Notes: a model not told the origin generated them from the letters alone. A stretch of DNA of 64,000 nt from Acidovorax soli (GCF_014207955.1 NZ_JACHLK010000001.1:744001-808000), one strand, 5' to 3'; numbered from the stretch's first letter, positions 1 through 8,058 are shown. Translations and numbers: made by a program.

Positions 1-461
1 TCACTGCCCGGAAAGCGGCGGATGAGCCCGCCGCTCATGAGAGGGAATGTCATCCCCAGCAAAATCGTTTGCGGCAGAATGAGCAGTGCCGCCACGATCC
101 AGCGGGAAAGATTGATTGCCCACGGCGTTCCCAGAGAGGGAATGAGCCAGTCATAGCTGAAGGCCGCTACATTGGTAAAAATCCAATGGAAAAGCAGGCC
201 CAGTGCGCCAATAATTGCTTCTATGAGCGCATAGCCGCGGATCAGGTTGCGCCACCGTTGGCCAGCACGTGCAATCCATGCAGCTCCAGCTGCCATCCCG
301 CCCATGAAGATGGCGAGCACCAAGGCTTGGGCATAGGCTGCATGCCCGAGAAAAAGTCCCAGATAGTGTGACCATATGGATTGATATATCAATCCTGCAA
401 AGCCCGACAGGATAAATATGGCCAGCAGCCAGTGTCGGGGGCTGCGATGCGAAGGGGTCAT
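1..461 (-). CDS. fused MFS/spermidine-synthase-like membrane protein, N-terminal part (runs off window)
   Basis: The minus strand is open from an ATG at 461 to the left edge (153 codons). The translation is hydrophobic, with about four membrane segments (roughly residues 10-32, 43-63, 76-96, 110-132) and motifs such as SGFAGLIYQSIWSHYLG and FMGGMAAGAAW. These are typical of the membrane half of bacterial fused spermidine-synthase-like proteins; the soluble aminopropyltransferase half would lie outside the window. It is divergent from the pilin gene. Codon use is AT-richer than in genes to the right (ATA, TTT and TTG codons; 32 of 60 bases are G/C in 181-240). The family call rests on the N-terminus only, and true polyamine synthesis is doubtful for this class. 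Confidence 0.7.
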   Translation of the reverse strand, partial: MTPSHRSPRHWLLAIFILSGFAGLIYQSIWSHYLGLFLGHAAYAQALVLAIFMGGMAAGAAWIARAGQRWRNLIRGYALIEAIIGALGLLFHWIFTNVAAFSYDWLIPSLGTPWAINLSRWIVAALLILPQTILLGMTFPLMSGGLIRRFPGS

Positions 462-683
462 CAATCAATGCTCCAATTCAAAACCAAGATCTAGGCGCTA
501 TGGGCAGCAAGAAGGGTGCCGTGCTCGAAGGGCGTGAGCGCGGGCAAATCGGACGGATTCTACTGACAGACCTGGCCCGCGGGGGACCTAGACATGAGCA
601 ACAAAAATGTCATTTCGACGAAATTCGCCGGGAACAAAGTTTGCGTGTCCTCGGCATCGATCTGCATCTGGACGACTTCTTAT

Positions 684-1214
684 ATGCGCTGTAAATCGGC
701 TCGCGGATTCACTTTAATTGAGTTGATGATTGTGGTCGCCATCATCGGCGTGCTCGCGGCAGTGGCGTTGCCAGCTTATCAAGATTTCGTGATACGCACG
801 CGTGTGTCGGAGGCCGTGATGGCTGCGGATCCAGCCAAGGAGCGGCTCGTCGAAGGCTTCCAAACGGGGGGGATTGCGGGCATGAATGCTGCGGCAGCCA
901 TCTACAACGCCATTCCTGCTGCAAACAAATCCAGCAAATATGTCGGTGGCGTTGCCATTACAGCCAGTGCAACCCCTTGGCCAGTGGTCGTGAGCTTGTC
1001 TTCGTCGCCCGGCAACGGTTTTCCGACAGGACTGCATGGGCGGACTATCGTCTTTTCTCCCAACATCGAGGGCGCAGTGCCCGTAGCCACCTCGACAGGA
1101 ACCTTGGACTGGGCCTGCGCCAGTGCTTCGGCAACGGTGGCCACTTCACGCGGGATGGCCAACAGGACTCTGGGCACTCTGCCTGCGAAATATGCGCCAT
1201 CGGAATGTCGGTAA
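684..1214 (+). CDS. pilA: type IV major pilin-like prepilin
   Basis: The protein is a type IV pilin subunit, assembled at the inner membrane after cleavage and N-methylation by PilD. The start at 684 gives a basic leader MRCKSARG followed by [24 protein letters not shown], with the conserved G(-1), F(+1) and E(+5) and the hydrophobic alpha-1 helix. Two C-terminal cysteines (in LDWAC and PSECR) would close the disulphide D-loop usual in pilins. Mature length (about 168 residues) is normal. An in-frame ATG at 594 has a better purine-rich ribosome site (GGGGGA) and would give an unusual 38-residue leader, so the start is uncertain. Composition is lower in GC than in moaC, which suggests a variable or exchanged locus. 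Confidence 0.85.
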   Translation: MRCKSARGFTLIELMIVVAIIGVLAAVALPAYQDFVIRTRVSEAVMAADPAKERLVEGFQTGGIAGMNAAAAIYNAIPAANKSSKYVGGVAITASATPWPVVVSLSSSPGNGFPTGLHGRTIVFSPNIEGAVPVATSTGTLDWACASASATVATSRGMANRTLGTLPAKYAPSECR

Positions 1215-1227
1215 GGTCTCTGGTGTC

Positions 1228-1743
1228 CTACGCTGTTCGCTGAACTTGGATTGACTTTCCTCCCTTTTTCTCTACCACCCGCACCCCCTCCACCACCATC
1301 GCTCGATCCACCGCCTTGCACATGTCGTAAATCGTCAGCAAGGCAATCTGCACCGCCGCCAGCGCCTCCATCTCCACCCCCGTCGGCCCCACGGTTTCCA
1401 CCGTGGCCGTGCAGGTGATTCCCGTTGCGCCAGGGTGCTGCACGCCAGCCACCTCAAACTCCACTGCCACCCGCGTCAGCGCCAGCGGATGGCACAGCGG
1501 AATCAGATCGCTGGTCTTCTTGGCTGCCTGGATGCCGGCGATGCGGGCGATGCCCAGCACGTCCCCTTTCTTGGCCGTACCGGCTTCGATGATGGCCAGT
1601 GTCGCGGGCTGCATCTCGATGCGGCCGGTGGCCACGGCGATGCGGTGGGTGGCGGGCTTGGCGCCTACGTCCACCATGTGGGCCTGGCCCTGGGCATCGA
1701 AGTGGGTGAGGGTGGGCGTGCTGGTGGGGTCGGGTTTGGACAT
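1228..1743 (-). CDS. moaC: cyclic pyranopterin monophosphate synthase MoaC
   Basis: MoaC converts the MoaA product (3',8-cyclo-7,8-dihydro-GTP) to cyclic pyranopterin monophosphate in molybdenum cofactor synthesis, as a cytosolic hexamer. The 171-residue protein carries the family motifs [13 protein letters not shown] (around residues 73-85) and DMCKAVDR with catalytic Lys near 143. A longer frame exists upstream, but the start [16 protein letters not shown] at 1743 gives the usual family length. It converges on the pilin gene with a 13-bp gap. No other moa gene is in the window. Confidence 0.95.
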   Translation of the reverse strand: MSKPDPTSTPTLTHFDAQGQAHMVDVGAKPATHRIAVATGRIEMQPATLAIIEAGTAKKGDVLGIARIAGIQAAKKTSDLIPLCHPLALTRVAVEFEVAGVQHPGATGITCTATVETVGPTGVEMEALAAVQIALLTIYDMCKAVDRAMVVEGVRVVEKKGGKSIQVQRTA

Positions 1744-1847
1744 GGAGATCGGGTGGCCGGAGACGGCTCGGGCAGGTAGCAGGCAATTTCTTGGTAACCA
1801 GTTGAATCGCCGGGGAAACACTGGAGTGTCAGGGCATCATACGGTCC

Positions 1848-3407
1848 ATGCGGAAAATCCCAAGCAAGGCGGCCTTCCCTGACAGCAACAAGCGGGCGCG
1901 GGTGCGTGCGGCGCTCGCACCCCTGGTGCTTACCCTGGCCTGCAGCGCGGCGGGCGTTCTTCCGGTGCGCATGGCCCATGCGCAGTTGCCCACGCTGGGC
2001 GATGGCAGCGAACTCACCACCAGCGGCGAACGGCGCTTGGGGGACCGCATCATCCGCGAGCTCTACCGCGACCCGGACTACATCGACGATGCAGTGCTGT
2101 CCGAGTATGTCCAGGGCCTGTGGCTGCCGCTGATGGAGGCAGCGCGCAAGCGCGGCGAACTGTCGCCGGAGCTCGACGAGCGCTTTGCCTGGGAGATCCT
2201 GCTTGGGCGCGATCGCACGGTGAATGCCTTTGCGCTGCCGGGCGGCTACCTGGGCGTGCACCTGGGCCTCATCGGTGTGGTGAGTTCGCGCGACGAACTG
2301 GCTTCGGTGCTCGCGCACGAGCTCAGCCACGTCACGCAGCGCCACATCTCACGGCTGATCGCGCAGCAGAGCAAGCAGACGCCCCTGCTGCTGGGCGCCA
2401 TGATCCTCGGGGCCCTGGCCGCCAGCAAGAACCCGGGGGCTGCCCAGGCCATGGTGGTCGGTGGCCAGGCGCTGGCCATGCAGAACCAGCTCAACTTCTC
2501 GCGCGACATGGAGCGCGAGGCGGACCGCATCGGCTACGGCCTGATGGAGCCCGCGGGCTTTGCGCCCCAGGGCTTTGTCAGCATGTTCGACAAGCTGCAG
2601 CAGGCCAACCGCATCAACGACAACGGCTCTTGGCCCTACCTGCGCAGCCACCCGCTGACCACCCAGCGCATGGCCGACATGCAGTCGCGCCTGCCTCCGG
2701 GCAGGGCGCAACCGGCCCCGGCCTCCACGCAGGAACATGCCATGGCGTCAGCGCGCGCGCGGGTGCTCTCCAACCCGGGGGTGGACACGGTGCGCCAGTG
2801 GATCGCCGAGCCGGGCAGTACCGGCTTTGCGGGCCAGAGCGCGCCACGCAAGGCCGCCATCCTCTATGCGTCGGCCCTGGGCAGCAGCCAGCTGCGCGAT
2901 GCCAAGGCCGCCCGTGCGACCTGGGTGCTGCTGGAGGCCCAGGTGCGCGGCGACGCGCCGGCCCAGCGCCAGGCGCAGCTGCTCAAGTCCGAGATCGAAC
3001 TGGCCGCAGGCGATGCCGACGCCGCCCTGGCCGCGCTGCCCCCCGGGGCCAATGACCGGCGGCCAGAGTTGCTGCTGCGCACCCGCGCGCTGCTCAAGGT
3101 CGGGCGCTCCGGGGAGGTGGCCGGTGCATTGCAGACCTGGATCGCCAACCACCCGCGTGACGCCACCGTGTGGCAGCTGATGGCCACGGTGTGGCAGGCC
3201 AATGGCCAGCCGCTGCGCGCTGTGCGCGCCGAGGCCGAGGCGCATGCCACGCGCTACGACTACGCGGCGGCGGTGGACCGTTTCAAGGCCGGGCAGGACC
3301 TGGCCCGGCGCAGCGGCGCATCGGCGGACCACTTCGAGGCGTCCATCATCGACACCCGGCTCAAGGCCGTGGAATCATTGCTTCGCGAACAGACCGCCGA
3401 GCGCTGA
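1848..3407 (+). CDS. M48-family metalloprotease (BepA/YfgC-like), periplasmic
   Basis: This is a zinc metalloprotease with C-terminal TPR-like repeats, of the type that does outer-membrane protein quality control. A signal peptide with Ala-rich core ends near residue 45 (VRMAHAQ). The zinc site is HELSH (157-161) plus EREAD (222-226). The region after about residue 300 is alpha-helical and repeat-like (AAPRKAAILYASAL, LLKSEIELAAGDADAAL), as in BepA. At 519 residues it is near the family length. It is divergent from moaC, 104 bp away. Its last 33 bases overlap the end of the convergent gene at 3375-3731. Confidence 0.9.
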   Translation: MRKIPSKAAFPDSNKRARVRAALAPLVLTLACSAAGVLPVRMAHAQLPTLGDGSELTTSGERRLGDRIIRELYRDPDYIDDAVLSEYVQGLWLPLMEAARKRGELSPELDERFAWEILLGRDRTVNAFALPGGYLGVHLGLIGVVSSRDELASVLAHELSHVTQRHISRLIAQQSKQTPLLLGAMILGALAASKNPGAAQAMVVGGQALAMQNQLNFSRDMEREADRIGYGLMEPAGFAPQGFVSMFDKLQQANRINDNGSWPYLRSHPLTTQRMADMQSRLPPGRAQPAPASTQEHAMASARARVLSNPGVDTVRQWIAEPGSTGFAGQSAPRKAAILYASALGSSQLRDAKAARATWVLLEAQVRGDAPAQRQAQLLKSEIELAAGDADAALAALPPGANDRRPELLLRTRALLKVGRSGEVAGALQTWIANHPRDATVWQLMATVWQANGQPLRAVRAEAEAHATRYDYAAAVDRFKAGQDLARRSGASADHFEASIIDTRLKAVESLLREQTAER

Positions 3408-3731
3408 CTCGATCACCACGCCCAGCAGCGAATAGATCAGTGAGCCGATCAGCGCGGCGGCAAAGCCGGTGACCTGGAAGCCGTCGAGCACACTGGCCGC
3501 GGCCCAGAACATGAGTGCATTGATGACAAAAAGGAACAGCCCGACCGTCACGATGGTCACGGGCAGGGTCAGCACCACGAGGATGGGGCGCAGCACCACG
3601 TTGAACAGGCCGATCACGAAGGCCGCGATCAGCGCCGACGGAAAGCTCTGCACCACCACACCGCTGTAGACATAGGCCACGAACAGCAGCGCGGCGGCGC
3701 TGAGCAGCCATTTCAGAAGAAGTCGGATCAT
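3375..3731 (-). CDS. small membrane protein, phage holin 4 family-like
   Basis: A 118-residue protein with four hydrophobic segments (about residues 5-24, 30-52, 56-78, 86-110). It matches the widespread 'phage holin family 4' membrane proteins found on bacterial chromosomes, whose function is unknown; there is no phage context here. The start MIRLLLKWLL at 3731 was chosen because upstream in-frame codons encode non-membrane sequence. Its 3' end overlaps the convergent M48 protease gene by 33 bases, which is uncommon for two real genes but both reading frames look well conserved. Confidence 0.8.
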   Translation of the reverse strand: MIRLLLKWLLSAAALLFVAYVYSGVVVQSFPSALIAAFVIGLFNVVLRPILVVLTLPVTIVTVGLFLFVINALMFWAAASVLDGFQVTGFAAALIGSLIYSLLGVVIESALGGLFAKQ

Positions 3732-3821
3732 GGCCACAGGATAGCACCGGCCTGTGGCAAACGGGCTTGCGGGAAGGAAGGCCGGGGCACGCCCCGGCAC
3801 CAAAGCCCACGAAGGCGCGGC

Positions 3822-4286
3822 TTACTCCGTGCCCAGCACCAGCAGCAGGCCCACACTGGCAAACAGGCTGCTCAGCGTGCCTGGCAGCGACCAGCGCCCG
3901 CCGACTGGCACCGCAGTGCCGGCATCGGGGGCTGGCACATCGAGCTTGGGGCGGCGCGCGTCCACCACCTGGGCCCGGGTGCCTCCCAAGTCGGCCTGCA
4001 GCTTGTCGGTCAACTCCGGCAGCGGGCCCTTGGCCAGCACCGTGGTGACCTGGTCGGGATGGGCCCGCAGGCTGGGCACCACCTGGGCAAACAGCTTGTC
4101 AGCCCACTTCGCGCGCCAGTTCTCGCGCGCGCTGTGGCTCACCCACTTGCTGATGCGGTGGGTCATGCGCGGCGCGCAGGCCACCAGCACCCAGTGCGTA
4201 TTGCCGGCCGAGCCACGCGCGAACAGGGGCGCGAGGATCTGCTGCGCATGGGCCGCGTCGTCCACGTACACGATGACTTTGTCCAT
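3822..4286 (-). CDS. conserved hypothetical protein with C-terminal membrane anchor
   Basis: I do not recognise a characterised family. The 154-residue product begins MDKVIVYVDDAAHAQQIL, a Rossmann-like beta-alpha start resembling universal-stress-type folds. It contains a basic central part (SARENWRAKWADKLF) and ends in a hydrophobic stretch (LPGTLSSLFASVGLLLVLGTE) that could be a tail anchor. An alternative ATG six bases upstream (4292) fits the AAGAAA ribosome site equally well. It lies between the TerC gene and the holin-like gene, all on the minus strand, so it may share the TerC transcript. Confidence 0.65.
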   Translation of the reverse strand: MDKVIVYVDDAAHAQQILAPLFARGSAGNTHWVLVACAPRMTHRISKWVSHSARENWRAKWADKLFAQVVPSLRAHPDQVTTVLAKGPLPELTDKLQADLGGTRAQVVDARRPKLDVPAPDAGTAVPVGGRWSLPGTLSSLFASVGLLLVLGTE

Positions 4287-4364
4287 ATGCATGCGCTTTC
4301 TTGTCAGGGGTGGCCACCATGAGGTGGCCACCCGGGTTCGTCGAAGAGTCCAGTGCGGGCTTGC

Positions 4365-5096
4365 TCAGCCGTGCTGCGCGGGCGCCGCGGCAGCGCGGCG
4401 CGCCAGCACCATCTTGCCGATGGCCAGCACCACCAGTGCGCCTGCCACGCTCGCACCATACCGGATCGCGTCGGATTGCTCAATCTTGAGCATCCATTGC
4501 CACTTGTCTGCATTGGCAAATACCGGATCGGTCACCAGCATGCCGCCGGCGATCCAGCCCAGCAGCATCCCGCCCAGCGTGATGATGAACGGGAAACGCT
4601 CCATCAGCTTGATGACCAACTGGCTGCCCCAGACGATGATCGGGATCGAGATCAAGAGGCCCAGCACCACCAGCAGGAACTGGTGTTCACCGGCATTCTG
4701 TGCGGCACCAGCGATGGCGATCACGTTGTCCACGCTCATCACCAGGTCGGCCACGATGATGGTCTTGATGGCGGCCAGCAGCTTGTCGCTGCCCTGCACG
4801 TCGCCGTGGCCGTCTTCATCGGGGGCCAGCAGCTTGACGCCGATCCACACCAGCAACACTGCGCCCACGAACTTGAGGAACGGCAGGGCCAGCAAGGTCA
4901 TGGCAAAGGCGATCAGGATCACGCGCAGAACGATGGCGCCTGCCGTGCCCCAGATGATGCCCTTGGTGCGCTGGGCGGGCGGCAGCTTGCGGCAGGCCAG
5001 GGCAATGACCACCGCATTGTCGCCACCCAGCAGGATGTCGATGATGATGATCTGTCCCAGTGCGACCCAAAACTCGGGCGAAGCCAAAAATTCCAT
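4365..5096 (-). CDS. TerC-family integral membrane protein (YjbE-type), putative metal exporter
   Basis: A 243-residue polytopic membrane protein with about seven segments. The two half-repeats carry the conserved acidic sites of TerC proteins: D20 with GGDNA (D26-N27) and AD117LVMSVDN (D123-N124). TerC members such as Alx and YkoY are implicated in Mn2+ efflux. The start MEFLASPEFW at 5096 follows a GAGGAATTT ribosome site; an ATG 60 bases upstream is less likely. The long leader (5097-5409) contains a yybP-ykoY-like riboswitch, which fits manganese-induced expression. Metal specificity is inferred from the leader and family. Confidence 0.92.
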   Translation of the reverse strand: MEFLASPEFWVALGQIIIIDILLGGDNAVVIALACRKLPPAQRTKGIIWGTAGAIVLRVILIAFAMTLLALPFLKFVGAVLLVWIGVKLLAPDEDGHGDVQGSDKLLAAIKTIIVADLVMSVDNVIAIAGAAQNAGEHQFLLVVLGLLISIPIIVWGSQLVIKLMERFPFIITLGGMLLGWIAGGMLVTDPVFANADKWQWMLKIEQSDAIRYGASVAGALVVLAIGKMVLARRAAAAPAQHG

Positions 5097-5128
5097 AAAT
5101 TCCTCGATATCGGTAGGCAAAGGGAGGG

Positions 5129-5241
5129 CTTGGCGCCAATGTAGCGCCAAGTCCATCCCGGGGATAGAGGGCCTGCGGTCGGTGGATCAAGGGCTCGCCC
5201 GCGTTGCGCGGGGGGACGAAATCGGGAGGACGGCCTTGATC
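5129..5241 (-). promoter_or_regulatory. structured leader between riboswitch and TerC start (possible expression platform)
   Basis: Read on the minus strand, GATCAAGG (5241-5234) can pair with CCTTGATC (5192-5185). This encloses a second hairpin CCCGCG/CGCGGG (5212-5207 with 5203-5198). A third perfect 8-bp hairpin, CTTGGCGC/GCGCCAAG, lies at 5151-5129, about 35 bases before the start codon. GATCAAGG could instead pair, with one bulge, with the 3' strand of riboswitch helix P1 (CCTTTGAT, 5265-5258). That would make the helices mutually exclusive. Pairing is read from sequence; the switching role is inferred. Confidence 0.45.
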
Positions 5242-5259
5242 AGCCCACACAGGGCCCAT

Positions 5260-5409
5260 CAAAGGTCTTGCTCGATCCGGCGCCTTGCGTGCGCGCTGGA
5301 CCCGGGCTGCCGGAAGCGATGCTTCGTACTGACGACAGGCCGATGCCACCTGCCAGCAGCACCCCTGCAGGGCGCGCTGTACGTGCGTGGCGGGAGCTAC
5401 TCCCCTTCG
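5260..5409 (-). promoter_or_regulatory. yybP-ykoY family (Mn2+) riboswitch upstream of TerC gene
   Basis: On the minus strand the leader contains AAGGGGAGTAGC (5407-5396), the hallmark L1 motif GGGGAGUAGC of this family. A TACG-containing segment GTCAGTACGAAGC (5333-5321) is followed by a small GAAGC/GCTTC hairpin. The 3' end is GCAAGACCTTTG (5271-5260), matching the conserved closing strand. CGAAGG (5409-5404) pairs with CCTTTG (5265-5260) as helix P1. The family senses Mn2+ and typically controls TerC/MntP-type exporters, and the next gene downstream is TerC. I recognised it by motif only; a covariance-model scan was not possible. Confidence 0.85.
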
Positions 5410-5633
5410 AAGCCGCAATTGGACCATTGCCCGGCCCTGAGCGCAAGCCCCGCCCTGTGCGCACGCCGCCCATCCAAGGGATAACGAGCACATGCTGCCC
5501 GCATTTCACCAACGCCTTTGGGTCTGGACGCTGTGACAAAACCGTGACTATCATGTGTTTCGCTGTGCGCCTGCCCCGTGTCCGCAGGCTGCATCCCCCT
5601 TCTGTTCACCATTGGATCGAGGACCCACACTCC

Positions 5634-7502
5634 ATGACCATCTTCACCACCGGGCGCCGCTGGCCGCTCGCCCTGCTCAGTGCCACTGCCGTGGCCGCAC
5701 TGCTTGCTGCCTGCGGAGGCAATGACGATTCCCCCGTCGCCGAGCCGGTGGAACAGTATGTGCCGCCCGAGCCGCCTTCGGGCTATACGCCCAAGAGCAT
5801 TGCCTATGCCAATAAGGACATGGTCGCTGCGGCCAACCCGCTGGCTGTGCAGGCGGGCACCGCCATCCTGGCCAAGGGCGGTAGCGCCACCGATGCGGCG
5901 ATTGCCGTGCAGATGGTGCTCAACCTGGTGGAGCCGCAATCCTCGGGCATTGGCGGCGGCGCCTTCATGCTGCACTTCGACAAGGGGTCCAACCGCGTGC
6001 TGGCCTACGATGGCCGCGAGACCGCGCCCATGGCCGCCACGCCCAACCTGTTCATCGGTGCCGACGGCAATCCGCTGGCCTTCCTCACGGCCGTGGACGG
6101 TGGCCTCTCCGTGGGCACGCCGGGTGTGCTGCGCATGCTCGAGGCGGCGCACAAGGCCCACGGCAAGCTGCCGTGGAAGGACCTGTTCGAGCCCGCCATC
6201 AAGCTCAGCGAAGACGGTTTTGCCATTTCCGAGCGCATGAGCGTATCGATTGCCGGTTCGGCCGCGCGCATCAAGGCCCAGGGCGAGCCCGGCGCCAGCT
6301 ATTTCCTGCGCGCCGACGGCACGGCCAAGCCCACCGGCACCCTGCTCAAGAACCCTGAACTCGCGGCCACCCTGCGCGCCATCGCCAATGGCGGAGCCGA
6401 TGCCTTCTACAAGGGCGACATCGCTGCCGACATCGTGGCCAAGGTCACCCGCCATCCGACCAACCCCGGCAAGCTCGCGCTGTCCGACCTGAGCAACTAC
6501 ACCTCCAAGGTGCGCGAGCCCGTTTGCGGCGTCTACCGCACCAAGTACCGTGTTTGCGGCATGCCCGCACCGAGCTCGGGCGGCATTGCCGTGCTGCAGA
6601 CCCTGGGCATGCTGGAGAGCTTCGACCTCGCGGCGATGAAGCCCAACACACTCGATTCGGTGCACGTGGTCTCCGAGGCCTACCGCCTGGCCTATGCCGA
6701 CCGTGCCCTGTACGTGGCCGACCCCGACTTCGTTTCCGTGCCCCAGGCCGGCCTGATCAACGCCGACTACCTCAAGGGCCGTGCGCGCCTGATCGACATG
6801 CAGCGCAGCATCGGCACACCGGTGGCGGGCACGCCGCCCGGCGTGGTCGCATCGCGTGGCGCCGACAGCTCGCTGAACCTGCCCTCCACCACCCACTTGT
6901 CCATCGTGGATGCCTCGGGCAACGCCGTGTCGATGACCACGACCATCGAGAACGGCTTCGGCAGCCTGCAGATGGTGCGCGGCTTCCTGCTCAACAACCA
7001 GCTCACCGACTTCTCGTTCACGGCCACCGATTCCGCCGGCAAGGCCATCGCCAACAGCGTGCAGCCCGGCAAGCGGCCGCGCAGCTCCATGGCACCGACC
7101 ATCATCTTCAATGCCGCCACCGGCGACTTCGAAGGGGCCATCGGCTCGCCCGGCGGCAGTGCCATCATCCAGTACACCGCCAAGAGCATCCTGGGCATGA
7201 CCGACTGGGGGCTGAACGTGCAGCAGGCCATCAACCTGCCCAACTTCGGCGCCCAGACCAATGCCACCACCTCTATCGAGAAGGGCTCGGTGATCGACAC
7301 CGCCGCCATCCGCGACGGCCTGCGCGCCCGCGGCCACACCGTGGCGCAGACCGACACCTTCACCAGCGGCCTGCACGGAGTGATCTACAACGGTGTGCGT
7401 GCCAACGGCAGCGCCGGCCTGCTCTCGCGCAACCCCGCAGCGGGCACCTACGCCGGGGGCGCCGACCCGCGCCGCGAAGGCATTGCGCTGGGCAACAACT
7501 GA
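5634..7502 (+). CDS. ggt: gamma-glutamyltransferase, lipoprotein type
   Basis: An autoprocessing Ntn-hydrolase that removes or transfers the gamma-glutamyl group of glutathione in the periplasm. The 622-residue protein starts with a lipoprotein signal (lipobox LLAAC, Cys near residue 25), so the enzyme is probably membrane-tethered. Family motifs are GGSATDAAIA, SSGIGGGAF and the small-subunit start S/TTHLSIVD, with T419 as the expected nucleophile and cleavage site. PGKRPRSSMAPTI follows as in other GGTs. The frame is open further upstream, but the signal peptide fixes the start at 5634, after a GAGGA-like site. A strong terminator follows at 7558. Confidence 0.95.
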   Translation: MTIFTTGRRWPLALLSATAVAALLAACGGNDDSPVAEPVEQYVPPEPPSGYTPKSIAYANKDMVAAANPLAVQAGTAILAKGGSATDAAIAVQMVLNLVEPQSSGIGGGAFMLHFDKGSNRVLAYDGRETAPMAATPNLFIGADGNPLAFLTAVDGGLSVGTPGVLRMLEAAHKAHGKLPWKDLFEPAIKLSEDGFAISERMSVSIAGSAARIKAQGEPGASYFLRADGTAKPTGTLLKNPELAATLRAIANGGADAFYKGDIAADIVAKVTRHPTNPGKLALSDLSNYTSKVREPVCGVYRTKYRVCGMPAPSSGGIAVLQTLGMLESFDLAAMKPNTLDSVHVVSEAYRLAYADRALYVADPDFVSVPQAGLINADYLKGRARLIDMQRSIGTPVAGTPPGVVASRGADSSLNLPSTTHLSIVDASGNAVSMTTTIENGFGSLQMVRGFLLNNQLTDFSFTATDSAGKAIANSVQPGKRPRSSMAPTIIFNAATGDFEGAIGSPGGSAIIQYTAKSILGMTDWGLNVQQAINLPNFGAQTNATTSIEKGSVIDTAAIRDGLRARGHTVAQTDTFTSGLHGVIYNGVRANGSAGLLSRNPAAGTYAGGADPRREGIALGNN

Positions 7503-7557
7503 GCGGGATGGATTAACCCCCTTGCCCGCATGCCGGGCAAGGCCGGTTATCCTCCGG

Positions 7558-7595
7558 GCCCCCGCCGGGCAGAAGCCGGTGGGGGCTGTTTTTTT
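7558..7595 (+). terminator. Rho-independent terminator after ggt
   Basis: GCCCCCGCCGG (7558-7568) pairs with CCGGTGGGGGC (7576-7586) around a 7-base loop, followed by TGTTTTTTT. A second hairpin, CCTTGCCCG/CGGGCAAGG (7520-7542), precedes it. The terminator ends five bases before the ATG of the next gene, so the only purine-rich ribosome site of that gene (GGTGGGGG) is inside the stem. Confidence 0.85.
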
Positions 7596-7599
7596 CGCC

Positions 7600-8058
7600 A
7601 TGCCCTCTTCCCGCATCCACATCACCGACATCGAAGCCGCCATCAACCACTGGCGCGAGCGTGTGCCCTCGCCCGATGGCTTCACCCTGGCGCCGGCCAC
7701 CCGCGCCCTGGCCAAGCTGTATGCGCTGATGGTCTACCGGCACGCGGACGAGATCGAGGAAGCGGATTTCCCCGCGGACGCGCTGGCCGCATGGCAGGGC
7801 TGGTACGAAACCACGCCCGATACTCCTTGCATCGCCATCTGCTCCACCAGCCAGGGCGATGACCATTGCAAAGGCTGTGGCCGCAGCTTCGACGAGGTGC
7901 AGCACTGGCTGGCCTATACACCCGCCGAAAAGCGCAGTGTGTGGCGCCGCATCACACTCGAGCATTCCGCCTGGCGCTTCAACCGCTACGCCGAGCGCGC
8001 TGCGGAGGGCCCGTCGCAGGGGCCGCAGCCGGTGCCGGTGCCGGTGCCGCAGGCCTGA
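7600..8058 (+). CDS. DUF3717 plus DUF1289 domain protein
   Basis: A 152-residue protein of unknown function. The N-terminal part (ITDIEAAINHWRERVP, residues 7-50) looks like DUF3717. The middle (residues 69-115) is a DUF1289 domain with the cysteine pattern TPCIAIC...CKGCGRSFDEV, probably a small metal-binding knuckle (an Fe-S or Zn role is unproven). The tail ends in a PVPVPV repeat. The start at 7600 follows directly on the ggt terminator, so expression needs readthrough or an uncharacterised promoter. Confidence 0.85.
   Translation: MPSSRIHITDIEAAINHWRERVPSPDGFTLAPATRALAKLYALMVYRHADEIEEADFPADALAAWQGWYETTPDTPCIAICSTSQGDDHCKGCGRSFDEVQHWLAYTPAEKRSVWRRITLEHSAWRFNRYAERAAEGPSQGPQPVPVPVPQA

Noticed and set aside
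462..683. Sigma-54 promoter expected upstream of a pilin gene
   Set aside because: No TGGCAC-N5-TTGC-like element with correct spacing could be found.
3375..3731. Prophage remnant suggested by the holin-4 family name
   Set aside because: No other phage genes nearby; this family is widespread on chromosomes without prophage.
5397..7715. A 772-codon open frame antisense to ggt
   Set aside because: Shadow of the gamma-glutamyltransferase gene; no protein family resemblance.
8022..8055. PVPVPV-encoding short tandem repeat at the end of the DUF1289 gene
   Set aside because: Only three units at a variable C-terminus; nothing beyond simple low complexity.
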